Of a stretch of 64,000 nt of DNA, positions 10,614-21,703 are shown piece by piece. Below the pieces are notes generated by a model. That model made no database searches. It was not told where the DNA came from and worked only from the letters and a program-made list of their open reading frames with translations. The position numbers were made by a program, and so were the translations under genes. Each line of letters begins with the position of its first letter. The first letter of the stretch is position 1. The DNA lies in the NCBI GenBank assembly GCA_036172665.1, contig CM069876.1:43927001-43991000 (forward strand), read 5' to 3'. This stretch comes from Prosopocoilus inquinatus. Its lineage: Eukaryota; Arthropoda; Insecta; Coleoptera; Lucanidae.

Positions 10614-12785
10614 CCGACCGCTTTGGCTTCCTTCCTCGACGATGAATTCTTTCAATTTGATGGAAGCTTGGACTTTCGTAAATGTCATTTTTATTCGATT
10701 TTTGTGCCAAAACTTGCAACATCGCCGCACAGTTCAAGGCCAATCATCTGAATGTCAAAATAGGCGTGTCTAAACCTAACCTAACTTTAAGAGGTAATAT
10801 ACAGTTAATCGCCCGTTATCTATCTCTCTAATTCTAAGAAAAAGAAAACAATGATCTGGGATACTCCATTTTAAAAAAATATAATTCCGGCAAGCAGCAC
10901 TAATCCTGTTTGCTTGTTTTCAAAATCTGATTTAATTATTGGCGTCGTACGTCATATTACGCTTTCATTCTTTCTTCTGATTGGTTAAACTACATTTTTG
11001 TTGAAGAACGTCACAAATCCTATCTTTTACCCAAAAAATTTCGAAATGAAATTGAATTTTTAAAAAATTAAAAATTAAATTGAATTTTTAAGAAACCCGG
11101 CATTCAAAATTAATACTTTCCCGTTATTTTTGGTTTAAATACAAGCCAACTATCAATTTTTGAAAATCAATTGCGACCGAAATGCTTATTTATTGCTTGC
11201 GACAGTACACTTCAATTATTATTATTTTTTTTTAATTTTCAAAAAGATTTGCCAGAAGGTCACACGGTTTTTTTTTAGTGACTGATCTTTTCTTCAAAAT
11301 TTCTTTACTTATCAGTCACTAACATCATGGATGATAACCATAACGATTATAGAACACTTTTTATTAAAATTTTCAGTCGCCTTTGTAACGGCAAATCCTT
11401 GCCCCCTTAGTTTTGACATACAATCGCCGCCCCTGGCCAATCTATTAACTTGAAATCACGGCCTACTACGATGGAAAATAAATAAAGAATGGCTTATATT
11501 TACTTTTTGGTACACGAGTTCAACATGATCACCGAAGTTAGGCAACCAAATTCACTCGGTAATGAAATGAAACTTTTTTGGTCGTGATCCAATTTCATTT
11601 TGTCCTGAAATTGGTTATAATTCTGGTTTGTTATTTAACGTTAAGGTTAAGCTTTTAAATTTATCTATTCCGCAAAGTCCCTGGAGATAATTACATCGCC
11701 AATAGTATCTAAAGGCCTTATTCCTTTAATTTCTTTTATTGAATTCTGAGTAGTTCATTCTAAATATTGTGTCTTTTCATTCTTTAGTAATAGCAAAGGA
11801 GACAGTGGCTTAGTCAAAAACACTCACAACTACTCGCGTATTAAACACCGCAAATCTCGAGTTGAAGTGCGCTTAATCAATGTAACTGCCGCACTATTGC
11901 TAACTTCATTATTGGAGCTCGTTAAAACTAGCAAAAATGAACGGTTTTTGCTCAGAATTATATTGGCGATATGAAAAAAAAACAAATGGCCATCGCATTC
12001 TCAAACCACTTGAATATTCAAAGTTTTTTTCCCTTAATTAAACAACCAGTATTTTTTGTTGTTACATATCACTCTTTACTATTTCACACTAAATCGAATA
12101 ATAAAGGACTTATAGCGATATTTGTATTCATCATTGACAAAAAAGAAAATCTTTAAAATTTGCAACAAATCGGGTAAATTGCAACAGGGCACTCAAGCGT
12201 TGACTCTATTTCAACGATTTCAACCCTAATCGACGCGTCATCAGACAAGGGACAGTTCGGAACTTCCGCCGTAATCTGGCCTTTTTATGCATGGCCGGCG
12301 CTTGCATAATTGCAAACCACAGCTTCAGGCGCAAGAGCGCGCGTCGGATTTCGACCTTAAACTGTAGGAGAACAGCAAATAACAGCGATGCTATTGTCTT
12401 GCAAGCTATCACACACAAAACTGTCAATGCGCTCACGATGAGCGTGTAATTGCATCATTTTTAAGTTAGCTTGGGTCCTAATTGGAGTAAATGTGATTGC
12501 GTTTCTTTTTTTTTGAATTTTCAATAGTTATTTTTTCTTGTATTTTCATTAGTTATCAAGATATTACTCGAAATCGCACTGTCGGCACACCTGCATAAAG
12601 AGATGTGAGACGGTTAAGCACACTTCCACTCGAGATTCGGCGTTTTTAGCAAGTGTTTAACGTGTTTGTGAAAAAAAAACTTAATTTGACATTCGCCACT
12701 CGGATATTTTGGACTTCAGACGACAGTGAATAGTTTCCTTCTGAAGTTAGTTGATCAATATTTGTTCATTAAAATTAAAGATTTC
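10614..12785. other. 2.2 kb without recognised genes; one short perfect hairpin
   Basis: No recognisable domain or repeat copy was found. A hairpin with an 11-bp perfect stem, TAGTGACTGAT at 11276-11286 pairing with ATCAGTCACTA at 11311-11321, is present. The GC-richer patch around 12225-12440 has an open frame of 76 codons on the minus strand with no recognisable motif. Confidence 0.4.
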
Positions 12786-13053
12786 TACGGGAAATTTTGT
12801 TTGGTTACGCGGCGGTTGGCGACGCTTAAGACAACGTCAAACAAACGTCGAATTTTGAGGTTATACTTATAATTTGAGATGTCAAGTACACAGCAAGAAT
12901 TCGGCGACGCCAACAGTAACTACAACAATTTTACACACAATTCTAATTAACTGCAGTGTTTATTGGAATTATTTGTGCCTTGTGAACCGGCTGAGTTGCT
13001 TCAAACAGCTTTTCCCAAGCGGATGACCCGCTCATTTCGCGATAAATTGAAAG

Positions 13054-13111
13054 GTAATTTGAGACTCCATTGTGGCTACCCATGTTTTATACGATTTCTT
13101 TGTTCCAACAG
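13054..13111 (+). other. Intron-like segment 1 in copy A (58 bp)
   Basis: A donor-like GTAATT follows GAAAG at 13054, and an acceptor-like pyrimidine tract ending in CCAACAG is at 13111. Copy B has the corresponding sites (GTAACTTGAG and TTCCAACAG). Use as an intron is inferred only from the motifs and the 58-bp spacing, which is typical of short insect introns. Confidence 0.3.
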
Positions 13112-13432
13112 AGGAATCCGCTTTGCGTTTCCGCTTTCTCGTTTTGGGCTTTTCTTCTGGCCCTGTTGTATTTTTCGCCGATATTTCCCTATCGTATCCC
13201 GGAGGCGAAATAAGTGCAACGAAGCTCGAATACGTGAAGGCATCGCTGACGTCACGGAGTTGGCAACCATCGACATACACGAGAACTCGATGTGCCGACG
13301 TGAGGTGGCGACACTACGTGACAGCCAAGTAACGCTTGACATCTATCAGCCCACTATCAGTGAGACCGTTTGCTACGAGATTTTCAACGTGGAAACTTAC
13401 GTTTTTAAGTATGTTTTTCTTTCCCAAGCAAG

Positions 13433-13525
13433 GTAAGTGCCAATTTGTTTACTCCTCTTGTTCCTGTCTGTGTTCCACGGGCGTAAACTGTTCGCGATTG
13501 TAATATGTTGTTAATTGCCTTTTAG
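13433..13525 (+). other. Intron-like segment 2 in copy A (93 bp)
   Basis: AAG|GTAAGT, an exact donor consensus, is at 13430-13438. TTGCCTTTTAG is at 13515-13525, giving 93 bp. Copy B preserves both sites with the same 93-bp spacing (17171-17263). Conservation in two diverged copies suggests that this element was once transcribed and spliced. Confidence 0.4.
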
Positions 13526-13867
13526 CGACTAGCACGGGGGCAATTGATCTTTTTTTGTTCACCGGTAGTGTGACGCTTCTTGTTCCGCCTGAAACAGCGT
13601 GAACGTCCGCCATCCCTCCACGTGCCTTCGTTGGAAAGGTGGTGGTGCCGCCTTAGGTTGAGTCAGCAGGGTTTCCAAAGTAAAAAATTTCCTTTTTATT
13701 CTATCCGTCCGCGGAGTTCGCGTGACATCATCGGCCCAGATGTGCGTTCTGCCATTGGCGTAGAATTGGGGCTGAGCTGCGGGAGGTTTAGCCACGAATT
13801 CGGCGAGAAGAAACATGCTTTTGTTAAGCAACGTGGTTTGGAGAACATCTTTTGGGGTTCACGTCGT

Positions 13868-14400
13868 CTTATCTAAGTTATATTTACCGGTTGTATCATT
13901 TGAGTACTTTACTTAATTCGTCTTTTGCTTTTGCAATTTTATTTTTACATTGTATAGTATTCATTGCTTGATTTTTGGCTCCTTCTGAGCGTTAAAGTAA
14001 ATTTAGATGGTTTTTGGCTTCACGCTTCGCGCACAGTCTTTTGATAATCGATGTTTACTTTTGTAAGCAAAAACGAGAGTACTCACGCCGATGCGGTTTC
14101 TGCCCTTTGTGTACTTTACTTATTTTTTTTTTTTTTGCTTTTGCAATTTTACTTTTACATTGTTATGGCTCGATTTTTGGCTCCTGCTGAGCGTGAAAGT
14201 AAATTTAGATGGCTTTCGGCTTTGCACTTCAGGTATAAAATGTTTTGATAAATTTAAGTTTACTTGTGTAAGCAAGAATGGGAGTACTCACGTCGATACG
14301 GTTTTTGCCCTCGGTTTGAGCCTTGTAACTTGGAATTTTCTTAACAATAACCTGTTCGATCACCCCCTTAGGGGTTTTATCTAAGTTACATTTACCGGTT
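13868..14400 (+). repeat. Tandem ~300-bp units inside copy A
   Basis: Landmarks repeat in order: TATCTAAGTTA, TTTACCGGTTG, a T-rich TTGCTTTTGCAATTTTA tract, TTTTTGGCTCC, AAAGTAAATTTAGATGG, TTTACTT..GTAAGCAA, GAGTACTCACG and a TGCCCT block. Copy B carries two equivalent units at about 17605-17905 and 17905-18230. The first unit in copy A is shortened after TGCCCT (near 14105). Confidence 0.8.
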
Positions 14401-14645
14401 GTTTCATTTGTGTATTTTACTTACTTAGTTTTCTTCTGGCCCTGTTATATTTTACTCCGATGTTTCTCTATCGCTTATCGTATCACGGAGGAGGAAATAA
14501 ATGCAACGAAGCTCGAATACGTGAAGGCATCGCTGAGGTCACAGATGTCCGGCAGTTGGCAACCATCGATATACACGAAAACTCGACGTGCCGACGTGAG
14601 GTGGCGACACTACGTGAGAGCTGAATAACGTTTGACATCTACGTG

Positions 14646-15722
14646 CGAAAAACCCTTCTGACCTTCGCCCGACGTAACGCATTATTTTAATTTTGTTACG
14701 TATTCAATGCATGTTTGTATATAACGCATATATACCAGCACTTGTATGTGAATAAATTAAGCTTGTTTATACTCTACGTACAGTAAGACAATTTTTTGTC
14801 TTCATTGCTGTCTTCTTTCTCGGGTTGCTTTTTAAATTGTCTCGGCCTTTTCCGACGTGAAAATTTTATTCCGGGAGCGAAATTTCCACTCGCCCGTGAA
14901 ATAATTTCATCGTCGCGTAATCACCTCTAAACTGCAACGTAAAAATAAAAAGTGTAGCCACTCAAGGCGGGCAAACAGAAATAAGCATCGACATTAGGAG
15001 AAACTTTCGTAATGAATGTAAAGCCGTCGCCGCCGCCGCCGCCGCTGGCTTCATCAGTCGCACTTTTCTTTCCTGCAACTCCGGAAGGAATCTAATTCTG
15101 CGCGCTGAATGGAAAATCAATCACATTTCTCAAGTCCGTTTCTTTAAATCGCGAACCCCAAAAGGAAAAAAAGAATCCCTCAAAGGAAAAGGAATAGAAA
15201 AAAAAAGAAAGAAAAAAGGACACACAGGCGCGCACACATTTTAACTTGAACGTATGTGAAAGCAGTCGGTCATAAAGTTGCGATATACTCGCCCCGTGAC
15301 CTATAACATTCTGTAACACATATTTCTTCGGCGTTTTCCCCTTTCGCCTCCCCCACGAGGTGCCTCTCGCTCGCTCTAATATGGACCGTATTTTACCGTT
15401 TTTACGTCCAGGTATGACACCTGTTCTGTTCATTACAGCGTCTCTGTCTCGCCACAATGAGCTCACGCCGACGGTCTTCCTCTTCTTACCCGAGGGTGAA
15501 GGATGCCTTGTACTTTTTTTTGCGTCGTGAATGTGAATATCCGGCCGACATGCAGTGAACAGTACTTCCTGTTACACAGGTCGTCACCATTCTTTTATTC
15601 TAGATTCTAGACGTAAGTATGTACATTCAGTCCGTTGTTTAAGTAGCTTGAATAAAGGGGATTACAATTTTTAATTACGGCCTCGTTTCGCCCTAATACC
15701 TTCCGATTTCCTACTTTATAAA
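14646..15722. other. Stretch without recognised gene; TATA and poly(A)-like signals at its left edge
   Basis: TATATAACG near 14719 and AATAAA near 14753 lie within 40 bp just downstream of copy A and might mark the element's 3' end. Further right are a CCG/GCC trinucleotide run at 15027-15047 and single-copy DNA with a 124-codon minus-strand frame (15092-15466). That frame passes through A-rich sequence and has no recognisable domain. Confidence 0.4.
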
Positions 15723-15724
15723 TA

Positions 15725-16071
15725 TACAGGGTGTCCCAAAGAGAACGTTTGAAATTCACACAGCGTATTCCTGACGGTGAAACAAATCGAAAACTTATTA
15801 ACCATTTTTCTCTATGCCACCTATTAACCAAGATAATCAGGATAGACACCGCCGTTTGACAATTGCAAGAAATATTAAGGGGGAATACGTGCATATGTAA
15901 GTATGGAACATTAAGGAAGAACCAATGTGGGTTTGAATTATTGAATTTGAACCTCTTACACATCGCAGCGCTGAATTTTAACTGAAATTCCTGAAATAAT
16001 GGGTTTAGCCGCTTTTGTATAAGATTACGTCGATTAGGCAGATAGGTCGACCGGCGGACACGATGACACAC
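15725..16071. repeat. Probable transposon end with ACAGGGTGTCCC terminus
   Basis: TATACAGGGTGTCCC starts at 15724. Sequences ending in ACAGGGTGT are frequent at ends of insect MITE-type repeats. The 154-codon minus-strand frame (15607-16071) runs straight through this terminus, so I treat it as spurious. The opposite end was not found. Confidence 0.35.
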
Positions 16072-16486
16072 AGTTATCTGGCGCAGTTGCCGCCCGACAT
16101 GTTTACGACATTGTTAATAAACTCGGGCGCGCACTGATATTGTTGTTGTTGTTGTTGTTGGAAGCACGCGCGTTTTAGTTTGCCAAACAGCAATCGGGGC
16201 GCTTTTGTGTCGGCGAACTGAATGGCCGGCGGAGCCGCCGCCGCCGCTCGAGGGAACTTTTTAATTCCACCCTTAATAACTTTCAATTATGCTCGAAATT
16301 TAACACTTGTTTTAATACGCGGGGGGATAGAGTTTTATGTAATCGGCGAAGCCGTACGTTAAACTTAATCGGCGATTTCTGCGGCCGAGAGTGCAACTAA
16401 AAAGTCCTGTGCGCCTATATTTTAGTTCGGATATTAAAAAAAAGCTCAAAACCGGCGTGTTTTCGGCGTGATTTCAAAATTTAAAT
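16072..16486. other. Stretch with trinucleotide runs, no gene seen
   Basis: A TTG run at about 16138-16160 and a GCC-rich patch at about 16233-16250 make a 70-codon minus-strand frame with Gln and Ala runs (16074-16286). Nothing else suggests coding. The patchy CpG-rich sequence resembles insect conserved non-coding DNA. Confidence 0.4.
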
Positions 16487-18235
16487 AAAGGGTTGGTTAC
16501 GTGTGAGTTGGCGACACGTAAAACAACGTTGTTTAATGAAGTGAGAAATTGGCGTTTTTAAATTTTTTTAATTTTTGGAATTGGTGACCCGACCGTCTTT
16601 GGCGTATATTTTTCGCTTCATTGATTGTCTGCCCGCTGTTAACGAGACAGTTTGCTACGATTACGACAGCTAACTGCAGTGTTTATTGGAATTATTTGTG
16701 CCTTGTGAACCGGCTGAGTTGCTTTAAACAGCTTTTCCCAAGCGGTTGACCCGTTCCTTTCGCGATAAATTGAAAGGTAACTTGAGACTCCATTTTGGCT
16801 ACCCATGTTTTATACGATTTCTTTGTTCCAACAGAGGAATCCGCTTTTCGGTTTCGCTTTCTCGTTTTGGGCTTTTCTTCTGGCCCTGTTATACTTTTCG
16901 CCGATATTTCTCTATCGCTTATCATATTCTGGAGACGAAACAAGTGCAACGAGCTCGAATACGTGAAGGCATCGCTGAGGTCACGGAGGTCCGGCAGTTG
17001 GCAACCATCGACATACACGAAAACTCGATGTGCCGACGTGAGGTGGCGACACTACATGACACCTAAGTAACGCTTGACATCTATCAGCCCACTGTTAGTG
17101 AGACCGTTTGCTACGAGATTTTTAACTTGGAAACTTACGTTTTTAGGTTTATTTTTCTTTCCCAAGCAAGGTAAGTGCCATCTTGTTCACTCATCTTGTT
17201 CCTGTCTGTGTTCCACGGGCGTATATCGTTCGCGATTGTAATATGTTGTTAATTCCCTTTTAGCGACTGGTACGGGGGCAATTAATCTTTTTTTGTTCGC
17301 CGGCAGCGTGACGCTTCTTGTTTCGCCTGAAACAGCGTGAACGTCCGCCATCCCTCCACGTGCCTTCGTTGAAAAGGTGGTGCCGCCTTCGGTTTGAGTT
17401 AGCAGGGTTTCCAAAGTAAAAATTTTCCTTTTTATTCTATCCGTCCGCGGAGTTCGCGTGTCATCATCGGCCCAGATGTGCGTTCTGCCAGTGGCGCAGA
17501 ATTGGGACTGAGCTGCGGGAGGTTTCGCCACGAATTCGGTGAGAAGAGACATGCTTTTGTTAAGCAACATGGTTTGGAGAACATCTTTTGGGGTTCACGT
17601 CGTTTTATCTAAGTTATATTTACCAGTTGTCTCAATTGTGTATTTTACTTACTTACTTTTTTGCTTTTGCAATTTTATTTTTACATTGTATAGTGTTTAT
17701 TGCTTGATTTTTGGCTCCATCTGGCGTAAAAGTAAATTTAGATGGCTTTCGGCTTTACACTTCACGCATCTTCTTTTAATAAACTTAAGTTTACTTTTGT
17801 AAGCAAGGACGAGAGTACTCACGTCAATGCGGCTTCTGCCCTCAGTTTGAGCCTTGAATCTTGGAATTCTCTTAATATTAACCTGTTCGATCACCCACCC
17901 CCCTAGGGATTTTTATCTAAGTTATATTTACCGGTTGTGTCATTTGTATACTTTACTTATTATTTTTTTTTTTGATTCTGCAATTTTATTTTTACGTTGT
18001 ATAATGTTTATTGCTCGATTTTTGACTCCTTCTGAGCGTGAAAGTAAATTTAGATGGTTTTTGGCTTCACGCTTCACGCACAAACTCTTTTGATAATCGA
18101 TGTTCACTTTTGTAAGCATAGAGAGAGTACTCACGTCGATGCAGTTTCTGCCCTCGGTTTGGGCCTTGTAACTTGGAATTTTCTTAATATTATTAACCCG
18201 TTCGATCACCCCAGTTACAAGCCTAGAGATTGTGT
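16487..18235 (+). mobile_element. Large dispersed element, copy B (other copy at 12790-14645)
   Basis: Colinear with copy A from GGTTGGTTACG through the tandem ~300-bp units. Upstream, near 16579, it contains AATTGGTGACCCGACCG. This resembles the junction between a 5' LTR and its primer-binding site in arthropod LTR retrotransposons (which often read TTGGTGACCCCGAC). The match is short and copy A is diverged here, so the LTR reading is tentative. Copy B lacks the second module copy seen at 14420-14645. Minus-strand frames in both copies are interrupted at different points. Confidence 0.8.
17171..17263 (+). other. Intron-like segment in copy B (93 bp)
   Basis: AAG|GTAAGT at 17168-17176 and a CCCTTTTAG acceptor ending at 17263 reproduce the 93-bp spacing of copy A. 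The flanks CCCAAGCAAG and CGACTGGTACGGGGG also match. Confidence 0.4.
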
Positions 18236-18719
18236 TTAACCTTATAAACGGTTTGTTTTTGGCCTGAACTAGAATCCATTTATAGATTTGACATTCCTAA
18301 GGGAAGGCACTTCTAAAAAATAATAATAATTAAAATAAAGAGCATTATTGGGGTTCCTTCCTTGTTTTCTTTGTGTTCTCCAATGGCCATCATATGGAGT
18401 ATACCAGCTCCGAAGCAGGTCCTGGACAGTTGTACTTTTCGGAGACAAATTTGTTTACGTAACCACCGTTTGGGTGGCGCCCTTAATCGTTAAACACCTT
18501 TTCCAAGTTTCCCACGCCGTCTCCACTGAGTGGGCATCATTACGCAGCTCTTCTCACCATCGTAGTATTCAAGGGAACGACCGACATTCTACGAAACGAC
18601 TCGACAGAACACACACGCGTTTTCGTTAATTTTGGAAATCGGTGTAACTTTTGTCGCAAGATTCAGCTAAACAGTTTGACTGAAAATACTTCGAGTATTG
18701 CTATCTTTTGTTTTTTGTT
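18236..18719. other. Single-copy stretch, no gene seen
   Basis: A 93-codon plus-strand frame (18348-18629) has no recognised domain. No repeat copy or RNA structure was noticed. Confidence 0.35.
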
Positions 18720-20740
18720 AATTTCATATTTTCTCGTTTGTTTTTTTTTTGTTTTAAGAAATTGATGTTTTGCAATTAGTTCGCGGTTTCTGGATTTGCA
18801 AAAGTTTTCCGCCCGAGAATCGCCGTTTTTTCATCATTTTTTTTTATTTTCTATCCGCTCTTCTTTTGTTTTCTTTCCTGTTTTTTCACTTTTCCTTCTT
18901 CTTTTATTTTTTTACAGTTCTCCTTTTGTTTTCTCCGAGCTTGTTTTCATTTGAGGTCGATTTTTATTTTTATTTTGGCCATGTTAGTATCACGGTTCTT
19001 CAGTTCTTTTTGCAGTCCTCTCATGCTTTCGTATTTTTCCTTTGTTTACTTTTTAATCAAACGTTTTCTTGATTGACGCTTTTTTACGGTTGTCTTTTGT
19101 TTCTCTTCTTAGTCTTTTTTGATTTTTTTCGTCTGTTTTTTGTTCCTTCTTAGTTATTTTGTTCTGTTTTTCCTGTTCTTTGCGATTTCGTACTGTTTAT
19201 TTCCTTTGGTGCTTTTCTTATCAAATTAATTTTTCGCAGTTTATTGACGATCTTTTGTAGTTGTCATTTTTTATTTGTTATTCATTTTTTTGTGTCATGT
19301 CCATCTCAGTTATGAACTTCTTTTGCTCTTTTTTGTTTTCAGGAAGTTTTGTTCTGCATTTTATTTACGATACGTTTATTTTATTTTGTCCTTTTCCAGT
19401 TTCTTGACTTGCAAAAATTTTCGGCCGGAGAATCGCCGTTTATTCGTTTATTCTTTTGTTTATCCATTCTTGTTCAGTGTTTCTTTCCTATTTTTTCGCG
19501 TTTTTCTTCTGTCTACTCAAACTGGTTTTCGCTTTTTATAAACTCCTGTTTACAATTCTCTTTTGTTTCGTACGATACGAGTTTGATGTTTTTATTTGCA
19601 AAATCTTTAGTCGATTTTCATTTTTTTTTGTCCACCTTAGTATCGTGGTTCTTCTGTTTTTCTTTTGCATTCATTTTATGCTTTCGTAATTTTCTTTTGT
19701 TTATTCTTAACAAATTGATCTTTCACATTTCGTTGATTGTCATTATACTTTACAGTTATCTTTTGCTTTCTTTTTAATAGTCTTTTTGGGGTTCTTTGGT
19801 GACGCGATTAATTTTTTTTTTGTTCATCTTAGTCGTCGATCTTATTTCGTTTTTTTTTTCTTTTCATGTTCTTTACGGTTTCGTCTTTTTTTTATTTTTC
19901 GTGAGATTTTCGTTTCTTTACGCTTTCGTGCTATGTATTTCTTTTTTGTTTCTCTTTTTAATGAATTTATTTTTGATTTTTAACGAAGAGTTGTTTTTGT
20001 TACCAACTTTCACCGAGAAAAATTTATTTGTGATGTTATAAAATTTTGGAAGTAATCGCAAGTCATCATTATCTCTTTCTCTCTGTCTCTCAAAAATTAT
20101 CTTGAATTTGGTCTTAATTATGGTTTTAGTTTATAAGCACGGCATTAATTAAATTTGGGTTTCTTTACGTTTTCGTACTACGTATTACTTGTTTTGTTTT
20201 GTTATTGAATTGATTTTTCGGACTTTATTGGACGATTTTTCGTAATTGTCATTTTTTGATTGTTACTCATTTGTTTTGTGTATCCACCTCAGTTGTGGTC
20301 TTCTTTTGTTTTGCGCACTGTATTGCGTCGTACATTTCTTTTTTGTTTTTGGTTTTTACTGTATTTACCGACTTTCAGAGTTTGCTTTATTTTTCTACTA
20401 CGAATTTCTTGATTGGTCCGGGAAATCGTTGTTTTTCGTTCAGCTTGGTGTTATCGATCTTCTTTTGTTTTCAATTGATTCAGTTTAATCTTCCACTGCC
20501 GATTTCTGTTTTTTTTTTCTTTTGTTGTTCACTTCACGCCTTATATTTTGTTGTTGTTTCAGCTTTAAATTATTTTTTGTTTCTGATTTCTTTTCAGATT
20601 TCATTTGTACATTTTTTTATTTCTTCTGCTTTTTGGTATCCCAAACGGGCGATTTTTTATTTGTTTTTTTTTCTGTCTTGTGTCTTATTCTTCGCATCTT
20701 GTTCTCTGAAGTCCAAGAAGTCCAAGAAGAACAAAACCAG
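18720..20740 (+). repeat. Long T-rich degenerate satellite block
   Basis: TTTTGTTTTC, CTTTTGTTTT and TTTTTGTTCATC-like phrases recur throughout. A long anchor, TTGCAAAA..TTTTC..CCG..GAGAATCGCCGTTT, occurs at about 18796 and 19408, giving a higher-order period near 610 bp. The very long open frames here, up to 227 codons, are low-complexity Phe/Leu/Ser translations of T-runs and should not be taken as proteins. The right part (19978-20707) is one arm of a large inverted repeat with 23762-24499. Confidence 0.8.
19978..20707 (+). repeat. Large inverted repeat, left arm (~730 bp)
   Basis: The arm is the reverse complement of 23762-24499 nearly throughout. Shared landmarks include AACGAAGAGT, CACCGAGAAAAATTTATTT, GGTTTTAGTTTATAAGCAC, TTGATTGGTCCGGGAAAT, CACTTCACGCCTTATA and TTTTTGGTATCCCAAACGG. 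The arms are separated by about 3.05 kb. Part of the sequence also occurs at 34461-34650. Confidence 0.9.
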
Positions 20741-21010
20741 AGAGAGAGAGAGAGAGAGGAGAAAAGGGCGACACATATTCGACAATTCTGAAAATGCAAG
20801 TGACCGCCATGCGCCATTCGAGCAAACGTGGAAAACGAATGGGAAAATCGATTTCTGGCTTTTTTTATTCAAAACCAGAGACGCTACTAACAAGGAATCT
20901 AATTCCAATTTGGTACGGACTATACACTATACACTCTAAACTATAGATTTGGGGACAAAAGGAGATGAAAAATGGATATCCAACTCCTGCCCCCGTCCAA
21001 CGTTTTCATG
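20741..21010 (+). repeat. Dispersed repeat, copy 1 (inverted copy at 42455-42720)
   Basis: Both have GACAATTCTGAAAATGCA, a CGGAAAACGAAT-like block, AAAATCGATTTCTGG, AACCAGA.ACGCTA and GTACGGACT in the same order when 42455-42720 is reverse-complemented. The purine run AGAGAGAGAG at about 20741-20758 corresponds to AGAGAGGAGAGGGC in the other copy. Confidence 0.8.
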
Positions 21011-21562
21011 CTATTTTTAGGGGGTGGAAAACAATATTAAAATGAAAGAAAATTAAAAACCTTGAGAATAATACAAATTTGTTTACAACAGTTCAGAAAA
21101 AGAAGCGTCCTTCTCCGGTAACGTGAAAGAATGGAAAACGAAGGGGGCACATCTCATCTGTCATTCTCGGCTTAACCTAAACGCATCTTTAATCATTATT
21201 TACGGCGGCTCTCTCTCTCCGTTTCCGCGGCGACTTATGCAAATGGCGAATTTACATAAAGTTAACCGGAAAAGGTCACCTCGCCGACGTTAAGCACATC
21301 TAAAACCTGACGCGGATAATTACAGAAGTGTCTAAACACGGGTTTGATGACTTGGGCGAGTCTGACGTCAGCGAGATACTTTACTTCCGCCGAAATTACT
21401 TGGGGAGTCCCCCATTTGAAGCACATACCATACACCCCCCCTCGCCGTCACATGTAACTGTGGTGGTGCAGTTTCTCGCAAGTTAAACACAAACATGAAT
21501 TATGTTCGTTCTGGATGGAAGACTTTTTTACATTGACATTACAGTAGTGGTGGTTCATTAAG
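21011..21562. other. Single-copy stretch, no gene seen
   Basis: No reading frame, tandem repeat or second copy was recognised. It contains a CpG-rich patch around 21200-21440. Confidence 0.4.
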
Positions 21563-21564
21563 TA

Positions 21565-21703
21565 CAGGATGTTTCACTTAAGGCGGCTTCCTTCATACCT
21601 CTCTAGTTACTCGTTTTAAACAAAAAAAAAATGTTTCAAGTGGAAGTTACTTTTTTTGTAAATGGAGAGAAATGAAGGAAGGCGCCTTAAATGAAATATT
21701 CTG
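21565..21703. mobile_element. Mariner-type MITE, 139 bp, palindromic
   Basis: The left end CAGGATGTTTCACTTAAGGC and the right end (reverse complement CAGAATATTTCATTTAAGGC) form inverted arms of about 40 bp that continue with CTTCCTTCAT. The element is flanked by TA on both sides (21563-21564 and 21704-21705), the target-site duplication of Tc1/mariner elements. It has no coding capacity. Confidence 0.75.

Larger units (their letters stand above)
12790..14645 (+). mobile_element. Large dispersed element, copy A (other copy at 16487-18235)
   Basis: About 1.5 kb aligns with copy B at 16487-18235. Landmarks in order are GGTTACG..GTTGGCGAC (12802/16496), CTGCAGTGTTTATTGGAATT (12952/16673), GAGGAATCCGCTTT, GGTGGCGACACTAC, the AAG|GTAAGT site (13432/17170), CTATCCGTCCGCGGAGTTCG and a tandem of ~300-bp units (13868-14400). 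Copy A also has a second instance of one internal module at 14420-14645 (matching 13151-13350). The ends are not defined by clear terminal repeats. No enzyme domain was recognised on either strand, so the class is open; a non-autonomous LTR or 5'-gene-fragment-derived element are both possible. Confidence 0.8.

Noticed and set aside
13032..13280. Minus-strand frames with Lys/Arg-rich protein-like sequence in copies A and B (13032-13280, 16692-17018)
   Set aside because: The frame ends prematurely in copy A, the two copies differ by frame-changing indels, and the opposite strand is equally open.
13151..13350. Frame shared by three module copies (REGIA.VT..LATIDIHENS region), including an in-frame 9-bp difference
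   Set aside because: Among the three copies, replacement changes and a stop outnumber silent changes, which does not support selection on a protein.
15607..16071. 154-codon minus-strand frame
   Set aside because: It passes through an ACAGGGTGTCCC transposon end, and the readable part is what such repeats give in translation. No domain is present.
20741..20758. GA dinucleotide run as regulatory element
   Set aside because: It is a simple microsatellite inside a dispersed repeat, with no supporting context.
20256..20939. 227-codon open frame
   Set aside because: Phe/Ser/Leu-rich translation of a T-rich satellite block, open because T-runs contain no stop codons. It ends with a dinucleotide GA run.
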